DNA of 16,379 nt from Lachnospiraceae bacterium UBA7784 (GTDB lineage Bacteria; Bacillota; Clostridia; Lachnospirales; Lachnospiraceae), in assembly GCA_002480925.1 (NCBI GenBank), contig DLDA01000027.1, forward strand, positions 1 through 16,379, read 5' to 3'. Of this stretch, positions 7,111-14,771 are shown in pieces (position 1 is the first letter of the stretch; each line of letters opens with the position of its first letter). A program made the translations under genes and the position numbers. The notes under the pieces were generated by a model. The model was given only the letters and a program-made list of their open reading frames with translations, was not told the DNA's origin and searched no databases.

Positions 7111-7933
7111 TCCTAAGCTTCTTTTTCTGCTGATGGGCGGTAAGAGGAAGCATGATCCCTGCCGGAAGCAGCTTCGCTCCAGCTGCTGCCAGCTTTATCG
7201 AAAGGCCCGGAAGGATAATAGCCTGCTGCCTTTTCATGCCTCTTATCGCTGCCCTTACACATCTTTTAGCACTTATTCCATGAAGAGGAGTCCTAACGCC
7301 GGCTCTTTTATTAAACGGCGTATTCACAGGCCCCGGACATAGGGCAGATACCTTTACCGGACTTCCCGATTCTTCAAGTTCCTCCCTTATGCCGTTAGTA
7401 AAGCTTACTACAAAGGCCTTTGTAGCATAATAGACTGACATATAGGGGCCTCCCGGAAATAGTCCGGCGCTGCTTGCGACATTCAGGATCCTTCCGCCTC
7501 CATTTTTCTCCATGAGGTCTGCCATACGGTATGTAAAAAACATCACTGCCTCTACATTAAGGTCTACCATATTTTCCTGCAGATCATAGGGGATAGCTCT
7601 GAAATTTCCAACCGCCCCGAAGCCGGCGCTGTTTATCAGGATAGCCGGAAGGCCTCCTTCCTTGTCAATTATTCCCTTTATATCCTCCCAGGCCTCTGCC
7701 CGGCCGGATGGATCTGAGAGATCCTTTGCTATAAGTGCTATTTTCTGGTCAAACGGACCGCTTTTTTTCTCTCGTCTGGCCTTCCTCTTTGCAAGGCAAT
7801 CCCTGACAGCCATAAGCTTATCGGCTCCATGCCCTATCAGGATAAGGCTGTAGCCCATGTCAAAAAGCTCTACTGCCGCCTCCTCTCCGATACCGGAGCC
7901 GGCTCCTGTGATTGTCGCCCATTTTCTTATCAT
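7097..7933 (-). CDS. Short-chain dehydrogenase/reductase (SDR)
   Basis: The 278-residue classical SDR has the cofactor loop TGAGSGIG (9-16), NSAG (101-104), the catalytic serine region NVASSAG (151-157) and YxxxK at Tyr168/Lys172. It therefore binds NAD(P)H and acts on an alcohol or carbonyl substrate that cannot be named from sequence. The C-terminus (after about 225) is basic and hydrophobic, as in SDR enzymes associated with membranes or lipid substrates; this is an inference. The ATG follows AAGGAGGG with 5-nt spacing. The tRNA-Pro terminator ends 18 bp upstream, so the gene must rely on read-through or on the weak promoter candidate at 7988-8010. It overlaps lepB by 14 bp. Confidence 0.93.
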   Translation of the reverse strand: MIRKWATITGAGSGIGEEAAVELFDMGYSLILIGHGADKLMAVRDCLAKRKARREKKSGPFDQKIALIAKDLSDPSGRAEAWEDIKGIIDKEGGLPAILINSAGFGAVGNFRAIPYDLQENMVDLNVEAVMFFTYRMADLMEKNGGGRILNVASSAGLFPGGPYMSVYYATKAFVVSFTNGIREELEESGSPVKVSALCPGPVNTPFNKRAGVRTPLHGISAKRCVRAAIRGMKRQQAIILPGLSIKLAAAGAKLLPAGIMLPLTAHQQKKKLRNGKQ

Positions 7934-7950
7934 TATTCCCTCCTTATGCT

Positions 7951-7982
7951 AAAAAAGGCTAAGGATCTGATAACCCTTAGCC
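7951..7982 (-). terminator. Intrinsic terminator after tRNA-Pro, abutting the SDR leader
   Basis: On the minus strand GGCTAAGG pairs perfectly with CCTTAGCC around a 10-nt loop and is followed by TTTTTT (+ strand A-run 7951-7956). The T-run is separated from the AAGGAGGG of the SDR gene by only a few bases. Confidence 0.92.
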
Positions 7983-7987
7983 TCCTG

Positions 7988-8010
7988 ATTATAGTAATCG
8001 ATGCGACTGG
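7988..8010 (-). promoter_or_regulatory. Candidate weak promoter overlapping the tRNA-Pro 3' end
   Basis: A perfect TATAAT (7988-7993, minus strand) lies between the tRNA 3' end and the terminator. The best -35 is TTCAAA with 18-bp spacing, inside the T-loop of the tRNA, matching 4 of 6 consensus positions. It would start transcription at about the first base of the terminator hairpin and could supply the SDR-lepB pair. It may be a chance match. Confidence 0.35.
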
Positions 8011-8071
8011 ATTTGAACCAGCGACCTCTGCGTCCCGAACGCAGCGCTCTACCAAGCTGAGCCACGCATCG
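7998..8071 (-). tRNA. tRNA-Pro (anticodon CGG)
   Basis: A complete cloverleaf of 74 nt: acceptor CGATGCG with CGCATCG, D-stem GCTC/GAGC, anticodon stem CTGCG/CGCAG with loop TTCGGGA, and T-loop TTCAAAT. The discriminator is A and CCA is not encoded. It has its own promoter (8087-8115) and terminator (7951-7982). Confidence 0.96.
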
Positions 8072-8074
8072 CAA

Positions 8075-8106
8075 CCGAACAGTATGATTATATCACTACT
8101 GTCCGG
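8075..8106. repeat. 32-bp near-palindrome centred on the tRNA-Pro -10 box
   Basis: On the minus strand CCGGACAGTA pairs with TACTGTTCGG (one G-T wobble), and the inner TGAT/ATCA extends the symmetry around the TATAAT. No U-run follows, so it is not a standard terminator for the glucokinase operon. It could be a protein-binding site controlling the tRNA promoter. Confidence 0.75.
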
Positions 8107-8115
8107 TAATTGCAA
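8087..8115 (-). promoter_or_regulatory. Sigma-A promoter of tRNA-Pro
   Basis: -35 TTGCAA (8110-8115) and -10 TATAAT (8087-8092) are separated by exactly 17 bp on the minus strand. Transcription should start near 8080, leaving a leader of about 9 nt before the mature tRNA end at 8071. Confidence 0.85.
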
Positions 8116-8124
8116 GAACTATTT

Positions 8125-9066
8125 TCAGCTCAGAACCAGTCCTACTCCACCATAGATACCGGCATCATTCCCCAATGTCGCAAGCATAATACGCGTATCC
8201 TTGCAGGCATGGAAGGCATACTCGCTAAAGGATGGACGTATCTTCTCGATAAGGATATGTCCTGCCCTTGAGACTCCGCCTCCCAGGATAAAGACCTCAG
8301 GGTTGACTACGTTTGCTACTATAGCCATCATCTTCCCCAGTCTCCTTCCTACCTCATCAGCGATCATATTTGCCAGCTGGTCTCCAGCCTTTGCCTGATC
8401 GAATACATCCTTCGCAGAAATGTGTGCCATTGTACGAAGCGGTGAGTCTATGCTCTCGGAAAGAAGCATCCTGTGAGCTATCCTGACTATACCGGTAGCT
8501 GATGCATACTGCTCTATGCATCCCTTATTACCGCAGCCGCATTCCTCTGTCTCATCGTCATCCACATGGATATGGCCTATCTCTCCGCCTGCTCCGGTAA
8601 ATCCTACCAGAAGCTTGTTTTCGATCACGATGCCACCGCCTATTCCGGTTCCAAGCGTCACCATGACCATGCTCTGGGCACCCTTTCCTGCTCCCATGAA
8701 ATATTCGCCCATTGCAGCAACATTTGCATCATTTCCTACCTTTACCGGAAATCCGCAAAGTTTAGTCATCTGATCGCCTACTGAACGCTTGTCGTTCCAT
8801 CCCAGATTTACGCATCTGTTCACATAGCCATCAGGTGTGACTGCTCCCGGTACTCCAATACCGGCTCCCTCTATCTCATCTGTTGATATCTTCTTTCCTC
8901 CCAGATAGCTCTTTATGTTCTCGGCAAGATTAGGGATGATGTGGTCTCCATTATCCTTTCTGTCTGTCGGGACCTCCCACTTCTCCAGAAGCTTTCCACT
9001 TGTTTCAAAAAATCCTACCTTGCAGGTGGTCCCTCCAAGGTCAAAGCCTACAGCATACTTTTTCAT
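8125..9066 (-). CDS. glcK: ROK family glucokinase
   Basis: The ROK sugar kinase phosphorylates glucose with ATP in the cytoplasm. Numbered from the ATG at 9066, it has the phosphate loop DLGGTTCK (9-16), the catalytic Asp113 in GNDANVA, LGTGIGGG (138-145), the zinc-site histidine H165 and the zinc cluster CGCGNKGC (176-183). Its length of 313 residues fits bacterial glucokinases. I chose the ATG at 9066 because GAGG lies 8 nt upstream. An in-frame ATG at 9084 (overlapping the PBP stop as ATGA) would add six residues but has no ribosome binding site. It is the last gene of the five-gene cluster. Glucose is the family default substrate; another hexose remains possible. Confidence 0.93.
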   Translation of the reverse strand: MKKYAVGFDLGGTTCKVGFFETSGKLLEKWEVPTDRKDNGDHIIPNLAENIKSYLGGKKISTDEIEGAGIGVPGAVTPDGYVNRCVNLGWNDKRSVGDQMTKLCGFPVKVGNDANVAAMGEYFMGAGKGAQSMVMVTLGTGIGGGIVIENKLLVGFTGAGGEIGHIHVDDDETEECGCGNKGCIEQYASATGIVRIAHRMLLSESIDSPLRTMAHISAKDVFDQAKAGDQLANMIADEVGRRLGKMMAIVANVVNPEVFILGGGVSRAGHILIEKIRPSFSEYAFHACKDTRIMLATLGNDAGIYGGVGLVLS

Positions 9067-9080
9067 TTCCTTATCCTCGG

Positions 9081-11399
9081 TCATTCATCGTCGTCACGCT
9101 CATCAACAGGTGGCGTCTCAGGCTCGTCACTTCCGCTTTCATCTCCGCCAGTGGAACCATTGCCTTTGTTGCCTGAGTTGTTCTTATTGTCACTGTTTCC
9201 GGTGTTACCGCTGTCCCCGCCGGTATTGTCCGTATTTCCGGTATTGGAATTGTCTGTGCCATTGGTAGTACCGTTGGTAGTGTTTGTAGTATTATTCTGG
9301 TTATTCGATGCAGCCTGATTCTGCTGCTCCTCCTGCTTCTTCTTTTCCTCGAGCTCTTTTTCGGCCTCGTCTGCATCATCGTCAGAGATATCCTCCCTGA
9401 TCTCTCCTGTCACCTTTACAGGCTTAGGGAAGCTCTTCGGCTTCTCCTTCTCATCTTTTATGACCTTTAGCATAAAGCTCTGCCATATGTGTCCCGGATA
9501 TGAAGCACCCTGAAGGCCATATATCCTTACAGGTGTATCATTTCCTACCCATATCGCCGTTGTATAGTAAGGCGTATATCCGCAGAACCATCCATCCTTA
9601 TAGTCATTTGTGGTTCCTGTCTTACCTGCACATGGCATATTTCCAAGCTTGAGTGATCGTCCGGTTCCCCAGCTGCTTGTGAACACTCCCTGAAGTATAT
9701 CGGTCATCTGTCTGGCCGAATCCTGGCTGTAAACGACTGACTCCTTATGGTCGTTTTCCCAGACCTTTGTCCCGTCAGATGTAGTGATCCTTGTCACACA
9801 GGAAGGATCCCTGTAGGCACCGTCATTTTCTATTGTGGCGTAGGCCTTTGCCATCTCAAGCGGAGATACTCCGTTTGTAAGTCCTCCCAGACTGGCCGCT
9901 AGCGTCTCATCTGACTGTACTATATTCGAGAAATCCATCTTGTACAGATATGAGATACCGACCTTTGGTGTCAGCTTGTCAAATATCTGCCAGGCCACTG
10001 TATTGAGCGACCTCTCCACAGCCTCACGCATAGTGATCTTACCGTGATAGCTGTCTCCGGCATTCGACGGGCCTCCCTCGAACTTATGATCATCCACCAT
10101 GGTATTCGGTGTATATCCGTTTTCAAGGGCCGGCGTATAAACAACGAGCGGCTTAATAGATGAACCCGGCTGTCTGTAGCTCTGGAAAGCTCGGTTTAGT
10201 GTATATCCTGTCAGATTCTGGCTTCTTCCTCCGACTATGGCTACTACTGCTCCGGTCTGATTGTCTATGCAGACGCCTGCTCCCTGTGTCTTGTAGATCT
10301 TCTTGCCTGACTTCTCTGTGAAGCTTGCGAGTCCGTCATTTATACTCTTCTGGAGCTCATCCTGCTTCTTCCTGTCAAGGCTTGTATATATCCTGTAGCC
10401 GCCTGTAAAAAGCTTATTGTACCATTTCTGGTACTCCTGCTTATATCTGGCCTGATATGCCTTTCGTTCCGCCTTGCTGCTGAAGTCATACTGGAACTCG
10501 AAGCCATCTGTATCCATCAGGGCTCTTGTCGCACAGTAATAGACGAAGGTCTCCATATAGTTATGGTAATAGCCCTTTTCCTTCTTGATCTTTATCTCTT
10601 CATTGACCGCATCCTGATACTCTGACTGACTCAGTATCGAGTCCTCCTTCATATTCAGAAGAACCCTGTCTCTTCGCTTCAGGGCAGCCGGAAGATTCTT
10701 TCTCGGATCATATCTGTTCGGAGCATTTGGAAGTCCGCAGAGGAAGGCTACCTGCGACGTGTCCAGATCTACCGCATCCTTTCTGAAATATCCCTGTGAG
10801 GCTGCCTCTATACCATAATATCCGTTTCCGAAATATACATTGTTGAGGTAGAACTCAAGTATCTGATGTTTTGAGTATTTCTTTTCAAGTGCCAGAGAAA
10901 TAAAAATCTCCTCTATCTTCCTCTGCCAGGTACGCTTCTGAGTCAGGAAAACATTTCTGGCGAGCTGCATTGTGATCGTAGAACCACCCTGCTTTATCTC
11001 TCCGTTGTGCTTGACGAGTGAGACTGCAGCTCTCATTATGGCCTTGAAGTCCACTCCGTGATGCTCGTAAAACTTCTTGTCCTCGATTGAGACTATGGCC
11101 TGTCTTACCTCGACTGGTATCTCATCATAGGTCAGATATCTCACGTCCTTATCACGTTTCAGAGTAGAGATCACCTTTCCATCCGAGTCATAGGCTACGC
11201 CTGTTTCATCCGTCCGGAAGGTTTCCTTTGTTGAATTGTCCACGAGATACTGGGCCTCATTTTTCAGCCGGCTTACCTTCGATCCGAATCCGCTGCCGTA
11301 GTAGACTCCTACCGCGGCAATGATAAGTCCGAGTACGACCAGTTGAAACCAGAGAAAGCCCCACGCTCTGCTTCTTCTTTTTTTCTTCCTTCTGCTCAT
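9081..11399 (-). CDS. pbp1A: Class A penicillin-binding protein (glycosyltransferase/transpeptidase)
   Basis: A bifunctional peptidoglycan synthase. After a very basic N-terminus comes a membrane anchor (about 13-34). The GT51 domain follows with EDKKFYEHHG (catalytic Glu107), GGSTITMQLARN (138-149) and KIEEIFISLALE. The transpeptidase domain has the nucleophile Ser413 in SSIK, S464-L-N466 and K593-T-G595. The last 100 or so residues are low complexity: an acidic/Lys stretch, then Asn/Thr/Gly/Ser-rich sequence ending in an acidic tail, presumably extracellular. I number from the ATG at 11399, preceded by AGG at 5 nt. A GTG two codons upstream (11405) is possible but lacks a site. It lies 9 bp after the transketolase C gene. 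Confidence 0.96.
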   Translation of the reverse strand: MSRRKKKRRSRAWGFLWFQLVVLGLIIAAVGVYYGSGFGSKVSRLKNEAQYLVDNSTKETFRTDETGVAYDSDGKVISTLKRDKDVRYLTYDEIPVEVRQAIVSIEDKKFYEHHGVDFKAIMRAAVSLVKHNGEIKQGGSTITMQLARNVFLTQKRTWQRKIEEIFISLALEKKYSKHQILEFYLNNVYFGNGYYGIEAASQGYFRKDAVDLDTSQVAFLCGLPNAPNRYDPRKNLPAALKRRDRVLLNMKEDSILSQSEYQDAVNEEIKIKKEKGYYHNYMETFVYYCATRALMDTDGFEFQYDFSSKAERKAYQARYKQEYQKWYNKLFTGGYRIYTSLDRKKQDELQKSINDGLASFTEKSGKKIYKTQGAGVCIDNQTGAVVAIVGGRSQNLTGYTLNRAFQSYRQPGSSIKPLVVYTPALENGYTPNTMVDDHKFEGGPSNAGDSYHGKITMREAVERSLNTVAWQIFDKLTPKVGISYLYKMDFSNIVQSDETLAASLGGLTNGVSPLEMAKAYATIENDGAYRDPSCVTRITTSDGTKVWENDHKESVVYSQDSARQMTDILQGVFTSSWGTGRSLKLGNMPCAGKTGTTNDYKDGWFCGYTPYYTTAIWVGNDTPVRIYGLQGASYPGHIWQSFMLKVIKDEKEKPKSFPKPVKVTGEIREDISDDDADEAEKELEEKKKQEEQQNQAASNNQNNTTNTTNGTTNGTDNSNTGNTDNTGGDSGNTGNSDNKNNSGNKGNGSTGGDESGSDEPETPPVDERDDDE

Positions 11400-11408
11400 A
11401 GACACCTG

Positions 11409-12350
11409 TTATTTAAGGTAAGTTCTTACCTGTTTAGCAATACCCTCTCCATCGAGTCTGTACTTATGCAGAAGCTCTACTGCCGGACCCGACTCTCCGA
11501 ATGTATCATATACTCCTATTCTCTTTACCGGAAGCGGACTGTTCTCCGAAAGCACCTCACAGACCGCGGATCCGAAGCCTCCGATCACTGAATGCTCCTC
11601 TACTGTCACTACCCTTCCGGTCTTCTCCGCCTCTTTTACTATAAGGTCCTTGTCAATCGGCTTTATCGTATGGATATTTACTACCTCTGCGTCGATCCCA
11701 TCCCTTGAAAGGATCTCCCTTGCAGTCATTGCTGCATCGACCTCAAGTCCAGTTGCAAAGATTGTCACATCTGAGCCCTCTGCTACCACATAGCCCTTTC
11801 CGATCTCGAAATGATAATCCGGTCTGTCGTTTATCACTGGCACTGCCAGCCTTCCAAACCTCAGATATACCGGTCCTTCGTACTGATAGGCTGCACGTAC
11901 TGCTGCTCTGGCCTCGACATCATCTGCCGGATTTATCACTACCATGCCTGGTATCACTCTCATAAGAGCGATATCCTCAAGGCACTGATGGGTTGCTCCA
12001 TCCTCGCCGACAGATATTCCGGCATGGGTTGCTCCGATCTTTACATTGAGATGCGGATATCCTACCGAATTTCTGACCTGCTCATAGGCTCTTCCTGCTG
12101 CAAACATTGCGAATGTAGAGCAGAATGGCACCTTACCACACGAAGCTAGTCCGGCTGCTATGCCTACCATATCAGCCTCCTGGATCCCGCAGTCGATATG
12201 TCTGTCCGGAAATGCCTTTTTGAAAATTGCTGTCTTGGTGGCTTCAGCAAGGTCAGCATCAAGTACAACCAGATCCTTATGCTCTTTTCCGAGCTCTACC
12301 AGCTCCTCGCCGTAGCTCTGTCTTGTAGCGATCTTTTTTATTTCTGACAT
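11409..12350 (-). CDS. Transketolase, C-terminal subunit (pyrimidine-binding and C domains)
   Basis: The 313-residue protein corresponds to the second half of a transketolase. It has the pyrimidine-binding domain with the conserved Glu58 (GIQEADMVG) that activates thiamine diphosphate, the STFAMFAAGRAYEQVR segment (78-93), and a C-terminal domain with EEHSVIGGFG. It works with the N-terminal subunit encoded next to it, exchanging two-carbon units in the pentose phosphate pathway. The ATG has AGGTG 7 nt upstream and overlaps the upstream gene by 13 bp, consistent with coupled synthesis of equal subunits. Split transketolases also occur in specialised sugar pathways (for example apulose use), so the exact substrate is not certain; the neighbouring glucokinase favours central metabolism. 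Confidence 0.94.
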   Translation of the reverse strand: MSEIKKIATRQSYGEELVELGKEHKDLVVLDADLAEATKTAIFKKAFPDRHIDCGIQEADMVGIAAGLASCGKVPFCSTFAMFAAGRAYEQVRNSVGYPHLNVKIGATHAGISVGEDGATHQCLEDIALMRVIPGMVVINPADDVEARAAVRAAYQYEGPVYLRFGRLAVPVINDRPDYHFEIGKGYVVAEGSDVTIFATGLEVDAAMTAREILSRDGIDAEVVNIHTIKPIDKDLIVKEAEKTGRVVTVEEHSVIGGFGSAVCEVLSENSPLPVKRIGVYDTFGESGPAVELLHKYRLDGEGIAKQVRTYLK

Positions 12351-13177
12351 AATGCTTCACCTGCCTTTGTTAGCTCTTCCATTGCCTGTTCATACTGCTC
12401 ACGGTTAGGGGCCTTCCCATGCCAGCCTGCCTGATTCTCCATGTATGAGACTCCCTTACCCTTTATGGTCTTCATTATGATCGCTACCGGTTTTCCCTTT
12501 ACCTGGCGAGCCTCATTGAAAGCCTCTCTTATGGCACTCATATCATTGCCGTCGGCAAGCTCTATTGTATAAAAGTTAAAAGCCTTGAACTTTTCTGCTA
12601 TTGGATATGGCGAATTCACCTCGTCGACCGCTCCATCTATCTGCAGCCCGTTATTATCCACTATCACACAGAGATCATCAAGCTTCCTTGAGCCGGCAAA
12701 CATTGCTGCCTCCCAGACCTGTCCCTCCTGGATCTCTCCGTCTCCGAGCAGGGTATAGACCCTGTATGCTGCATTATCCATCCTAGCGGCAAGAGCCATT
12801 CCTACTGCTACTGAGATCCCCTGTCCAAGTGATCCGCTCGATGCGTCCACACCTGGCGTATCCTGCATGCATGGATGTCCCTGCAGATATGATCCGACGT
12901 GCCTTAAGGTCTTTAAGTCCTCTACCGGAAAATAACCTCTGAGCGCCAGAGCTGCATAAAGCGCAGGTGCATTATGTCCTTTGGAGAGTACAAATCTGTC
13001 CCTGTCCGCCTTATCCGGATCCTTCGGATCTATATTCATCTCCTCGAAATACAGATAGGTGATCAGATCTGCCGCAGAAAGAGAGCCACCCGGATGGCCG
13101 CTTGCTGCATTGTAGACACCTTCTATTATGCCCTTTCTCACCTCGTTGGCCTTGATTCTCAGTTCATGGTCAGTCAT
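12338..13177 (-). CDS. Transketolase, N-terminal subunit (thiamine diphosphate-binding)
   Basis: The 279-residue protein is the first half of a split transketolase: SGHPGGSLSAAD (27-38), SKGHNAPALYA (65-75), SSGSLGQG (113-120) and the thiamine diphosphate/metal motif GDGEIQEGQ (145-153) with the paired NN at 175-176. It forms the active enzyme with the downstream C subunit. I chose ATG 13177 because AAAGGA lies about 6 nt upstream and the protein then has the usual family length. An in-frame ATG at 13210, overlapping the ATPase stop (TAATG), would add eleven residues without a good site. It is the second gene of the five-gene cluster. Confidence 0.94.
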   Translation of the reverse strand: MTDHELRIKANEVRKGIIEGVYNAASGHPGGSLSAADLITYLYFEEMNIDPKDPDKADRDRFVLSKGHNAPALYAALALRGYFPVEDLKTLRHVGSYLQGHPCMQDTPGVDASSGSLGQGISVAVGMALAARMDNAAYRVYTLLGDGEIQEGQVWEAAMFAGSRKLDDLCVIVDNNGLQIDGAVDEVNSPYPIAEKFKAFNFYTIELADGNDMSAIREAFNEARQVKGKPVAIIMKTIKGKGVSYMENQAGWHGKAPNREQYEQAMEELTKAGEALCQK

Positions 13178-13209
13178 TACTTTTCCTTTCTTATGCAAAA
13201 CCTCTGTCA

Positions 13210-14622
13210 TTATATCATATCTTTCAGATCTATCAGCATAATATTGCGGATTGTTTGAGAAACAGTACGAACATTTTCCGCAAATCCTGATACTGAGAAG
13301 AACAGATAAAAGGTTGTGACCTTATTATGTATCTTTTTCGTAAGATCAATAAGCTCCTTTACATCGAGCATATCGACCTCTTTCTCCTGAAAGAAGCACC
13401 TTCCAAATGCATAGGCGCTTTTCCCCTCTGCCTCTCCTGTTGCCATCAGATCGAAATCTATACTTTTTCCTGTGGTCTCGTCATTTTCCCACCAGTTGCC
13501 TACGTTTGTTATTATAAACGGCAGCCTGTTCTGATCTGACTGCCACATCAGATATTCGCGGCAGATCCTGGTAAAGACCGGCTTCATGAATTCATCCCTG
13601 TGCTCGTGGCAATATTCTCTTATCGCGGCTGTATCCTCTATGCTGTACTCGTCATATCTGGCTACTATCAGCTGGTAATAGAATCTGTCATGATCCGAAA
13701 CAAGTGAATACCTGGTCTTTCGTCTGTTATTCGGCTCTGTGACCGGGTTTTCCTTCTTTACCAGACCAAGCTTGGCAAGTGTCGAAAGGTAGGGAACTAC
13801 TACGTCCTTTGGTCTCCCAAGCTTTACTGAAAGCTGGTTTACTCTCTGGCATCCATTGGCCAGCGAGTATAAAAGCCTGTCGTAATAAGCCTTTTCCCTC
13901 AGTTCCTTATCAAGTATGGCCTCAGCCGATCCCTTGAAACCGAAGAACCTCGAAAGAAAAATCTTCTCGATCGTATTCCAGATCGCCTCTCTGTGGTCAG
14001 CTTCCCTTGCGAACTCCCGCTTTGCTATCTCAAGAAGCACCGGGATGCCTCCGGTAATGCCATATATCTCTGCTGACTCCAACGGGTCTATCCTGCCCAG
14101 AAACTCCGCTGAATCTGTAAAAGACAGCTGTGAAAGCTCTACCGAGATCAGCTCCATGTCCTTCCATATGGATTTCGGTGAGCTTACAAGCTTTTCCATC
14201 TGAAGATATGAGGAATCGCAAAGGATAAGCTTTACCCGACCCTTTTCCCATTTTTCTGACATAAACTGATGAAGGACCTTATTATAGCAGTCCGAGGTCC
14301 TGGCGAAATCACAATAGTGATCAATCACCAGGACAACCCTGCCCTCTCTTGACATCTCTGTAACCTTATCCAGGATTTCCTCAAGTGTCGGCACTTCCTG
14401 TGAAGGATCCGCAAGGATTCCGGCTGCCTTGGCAAATAATGCTCTCTGATGCTTATCTGTGGTAGAGTAAGCGGTAAAATAAAGACATTGCTTATTTCTT
14501 GAAAACTCCCTGAGTAGAGTTGTCTTTCCCATTCCACTACGGCCGAGTACAGTCAGGATATTCGTATCTTTATTATCATAGAAGGCTCCTAAGGCCTCTA
14601 ATTCCCTCTCTCGTCCTATCAT
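13210..14622 (-). CDS. AAA-type ATPase with DUF234-like C-terminus, degenerate
   Basis: The 470-residue protein starts with an archaeal-type ATPase domain: GRERELEAL, Walker A GRSGMGKT (27-34), and Walker B VVLVID101 followed by His102 where an acidic residue is usual. A winged-helix region (about 240-310) follows. The C-terminal region has GNWWEN (375-380) as in DUF234, a PD-(D/E)XK-like domain. The acidic Asp389 is present (SID), but the expected E-x-K is replaced by R408-C-F410. The protein may therefore bind ATP yet be weak or inactive as ATPase and nuclease. The function of this family is unknown. It heads the operon; the ATG lies 13 nt from AGGAG, and a three-codon ORF (14619-14630) overlaps its start. 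Confidence 0.85.
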   Translation of the reverse strand: MIGRERELEALGAFYDNKDTNILTVLGRSGMGKTTLLREFSRNKQCLYFTAYSTTDKHQRALFAKAAGILADPSQEVPTLEEILDKVTEMSREGRVVLVIDHYCDFARTSDCYNKVLHQFMSEKWEKGRVKLILCDSSYLQMEKLVSSPKSIWKDMELISVELSQLSFTDSAEFLGRIDPLESAEIYGITGGIPVLLEIAKREFAREADHREAIWNTIEKIFLSRFFGFKGSAEAILDKELREKAYYDRLLYSLANGCQRVNQLSVKLGRPKDVVVPYLSTLAKLGLVKKENPVTEPNNRRKTRYSLVSDHDRFYYQLIVARYDEYSIEDTAAIREYCHEHRDEFMKPVFTRICREYLMWQSDQNRLPFIITNVGNWWENDETTGKSIDFDLMATGEAEGKSAYAFGRCFFQEKEVDMLDVKELIDLTKKIHNKVTTFYLFFSVSGFAENVRTVSQTIRNIMLIDLKDMI

Positions 14623-14656
14623 AAAACCATAAGAACTCCTTTTTCAATGCCTATCT

Positions 14657-14685
14657 ATTGTAATACGATTCAACTAAACTTGCAA
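14657..14685 (-). promoter_or_regulatory. Sigma-A promoter of the ATPase-tkt-pbp-glcK cluster
   Basis: On the minus strand -35 TTGCAA (14680-14685) and -10 TACAAT (14657-14662) are 17 bp apart. No other strong promoter was noticed inside the cluster down to tRNA-Pro, and gene spacings are short, so this promoter probably serves all five genes. Confidence 0.8.
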
Positions 14686-14698
14686 GAGCTTTTAGAAC

Positions 14699-14730
14699 AA
14701 AAAAGCCCGGCAGGATCTTCATCCCGCCGG
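14699..14730 (-). terminator. Intrinsic terminator of the secreted-protein gene
   Basis: On the minus strand CCGGCGGGAT pairs with ATCCTGCCGG (one G-U) around a GAAG tetraloop and is followed by a T-run (+ A-run 14699-14704). It separates the secreted-protein gene from the promoter at 14657-14685. Confidence 0.95.
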
Positions 14731-14771
14731 AACCTTCATGAATTAATTCGTCTAATGATACCCTGCTATCA

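Noticed and set aside
8915..9379. Cys-rich and Ser/Leu-rich frames overlapping the PBP tail
   Set aside because: They arise from the low-complexity Asn/Thr/Gly/Ser codons of the PBP tail read in other frames.
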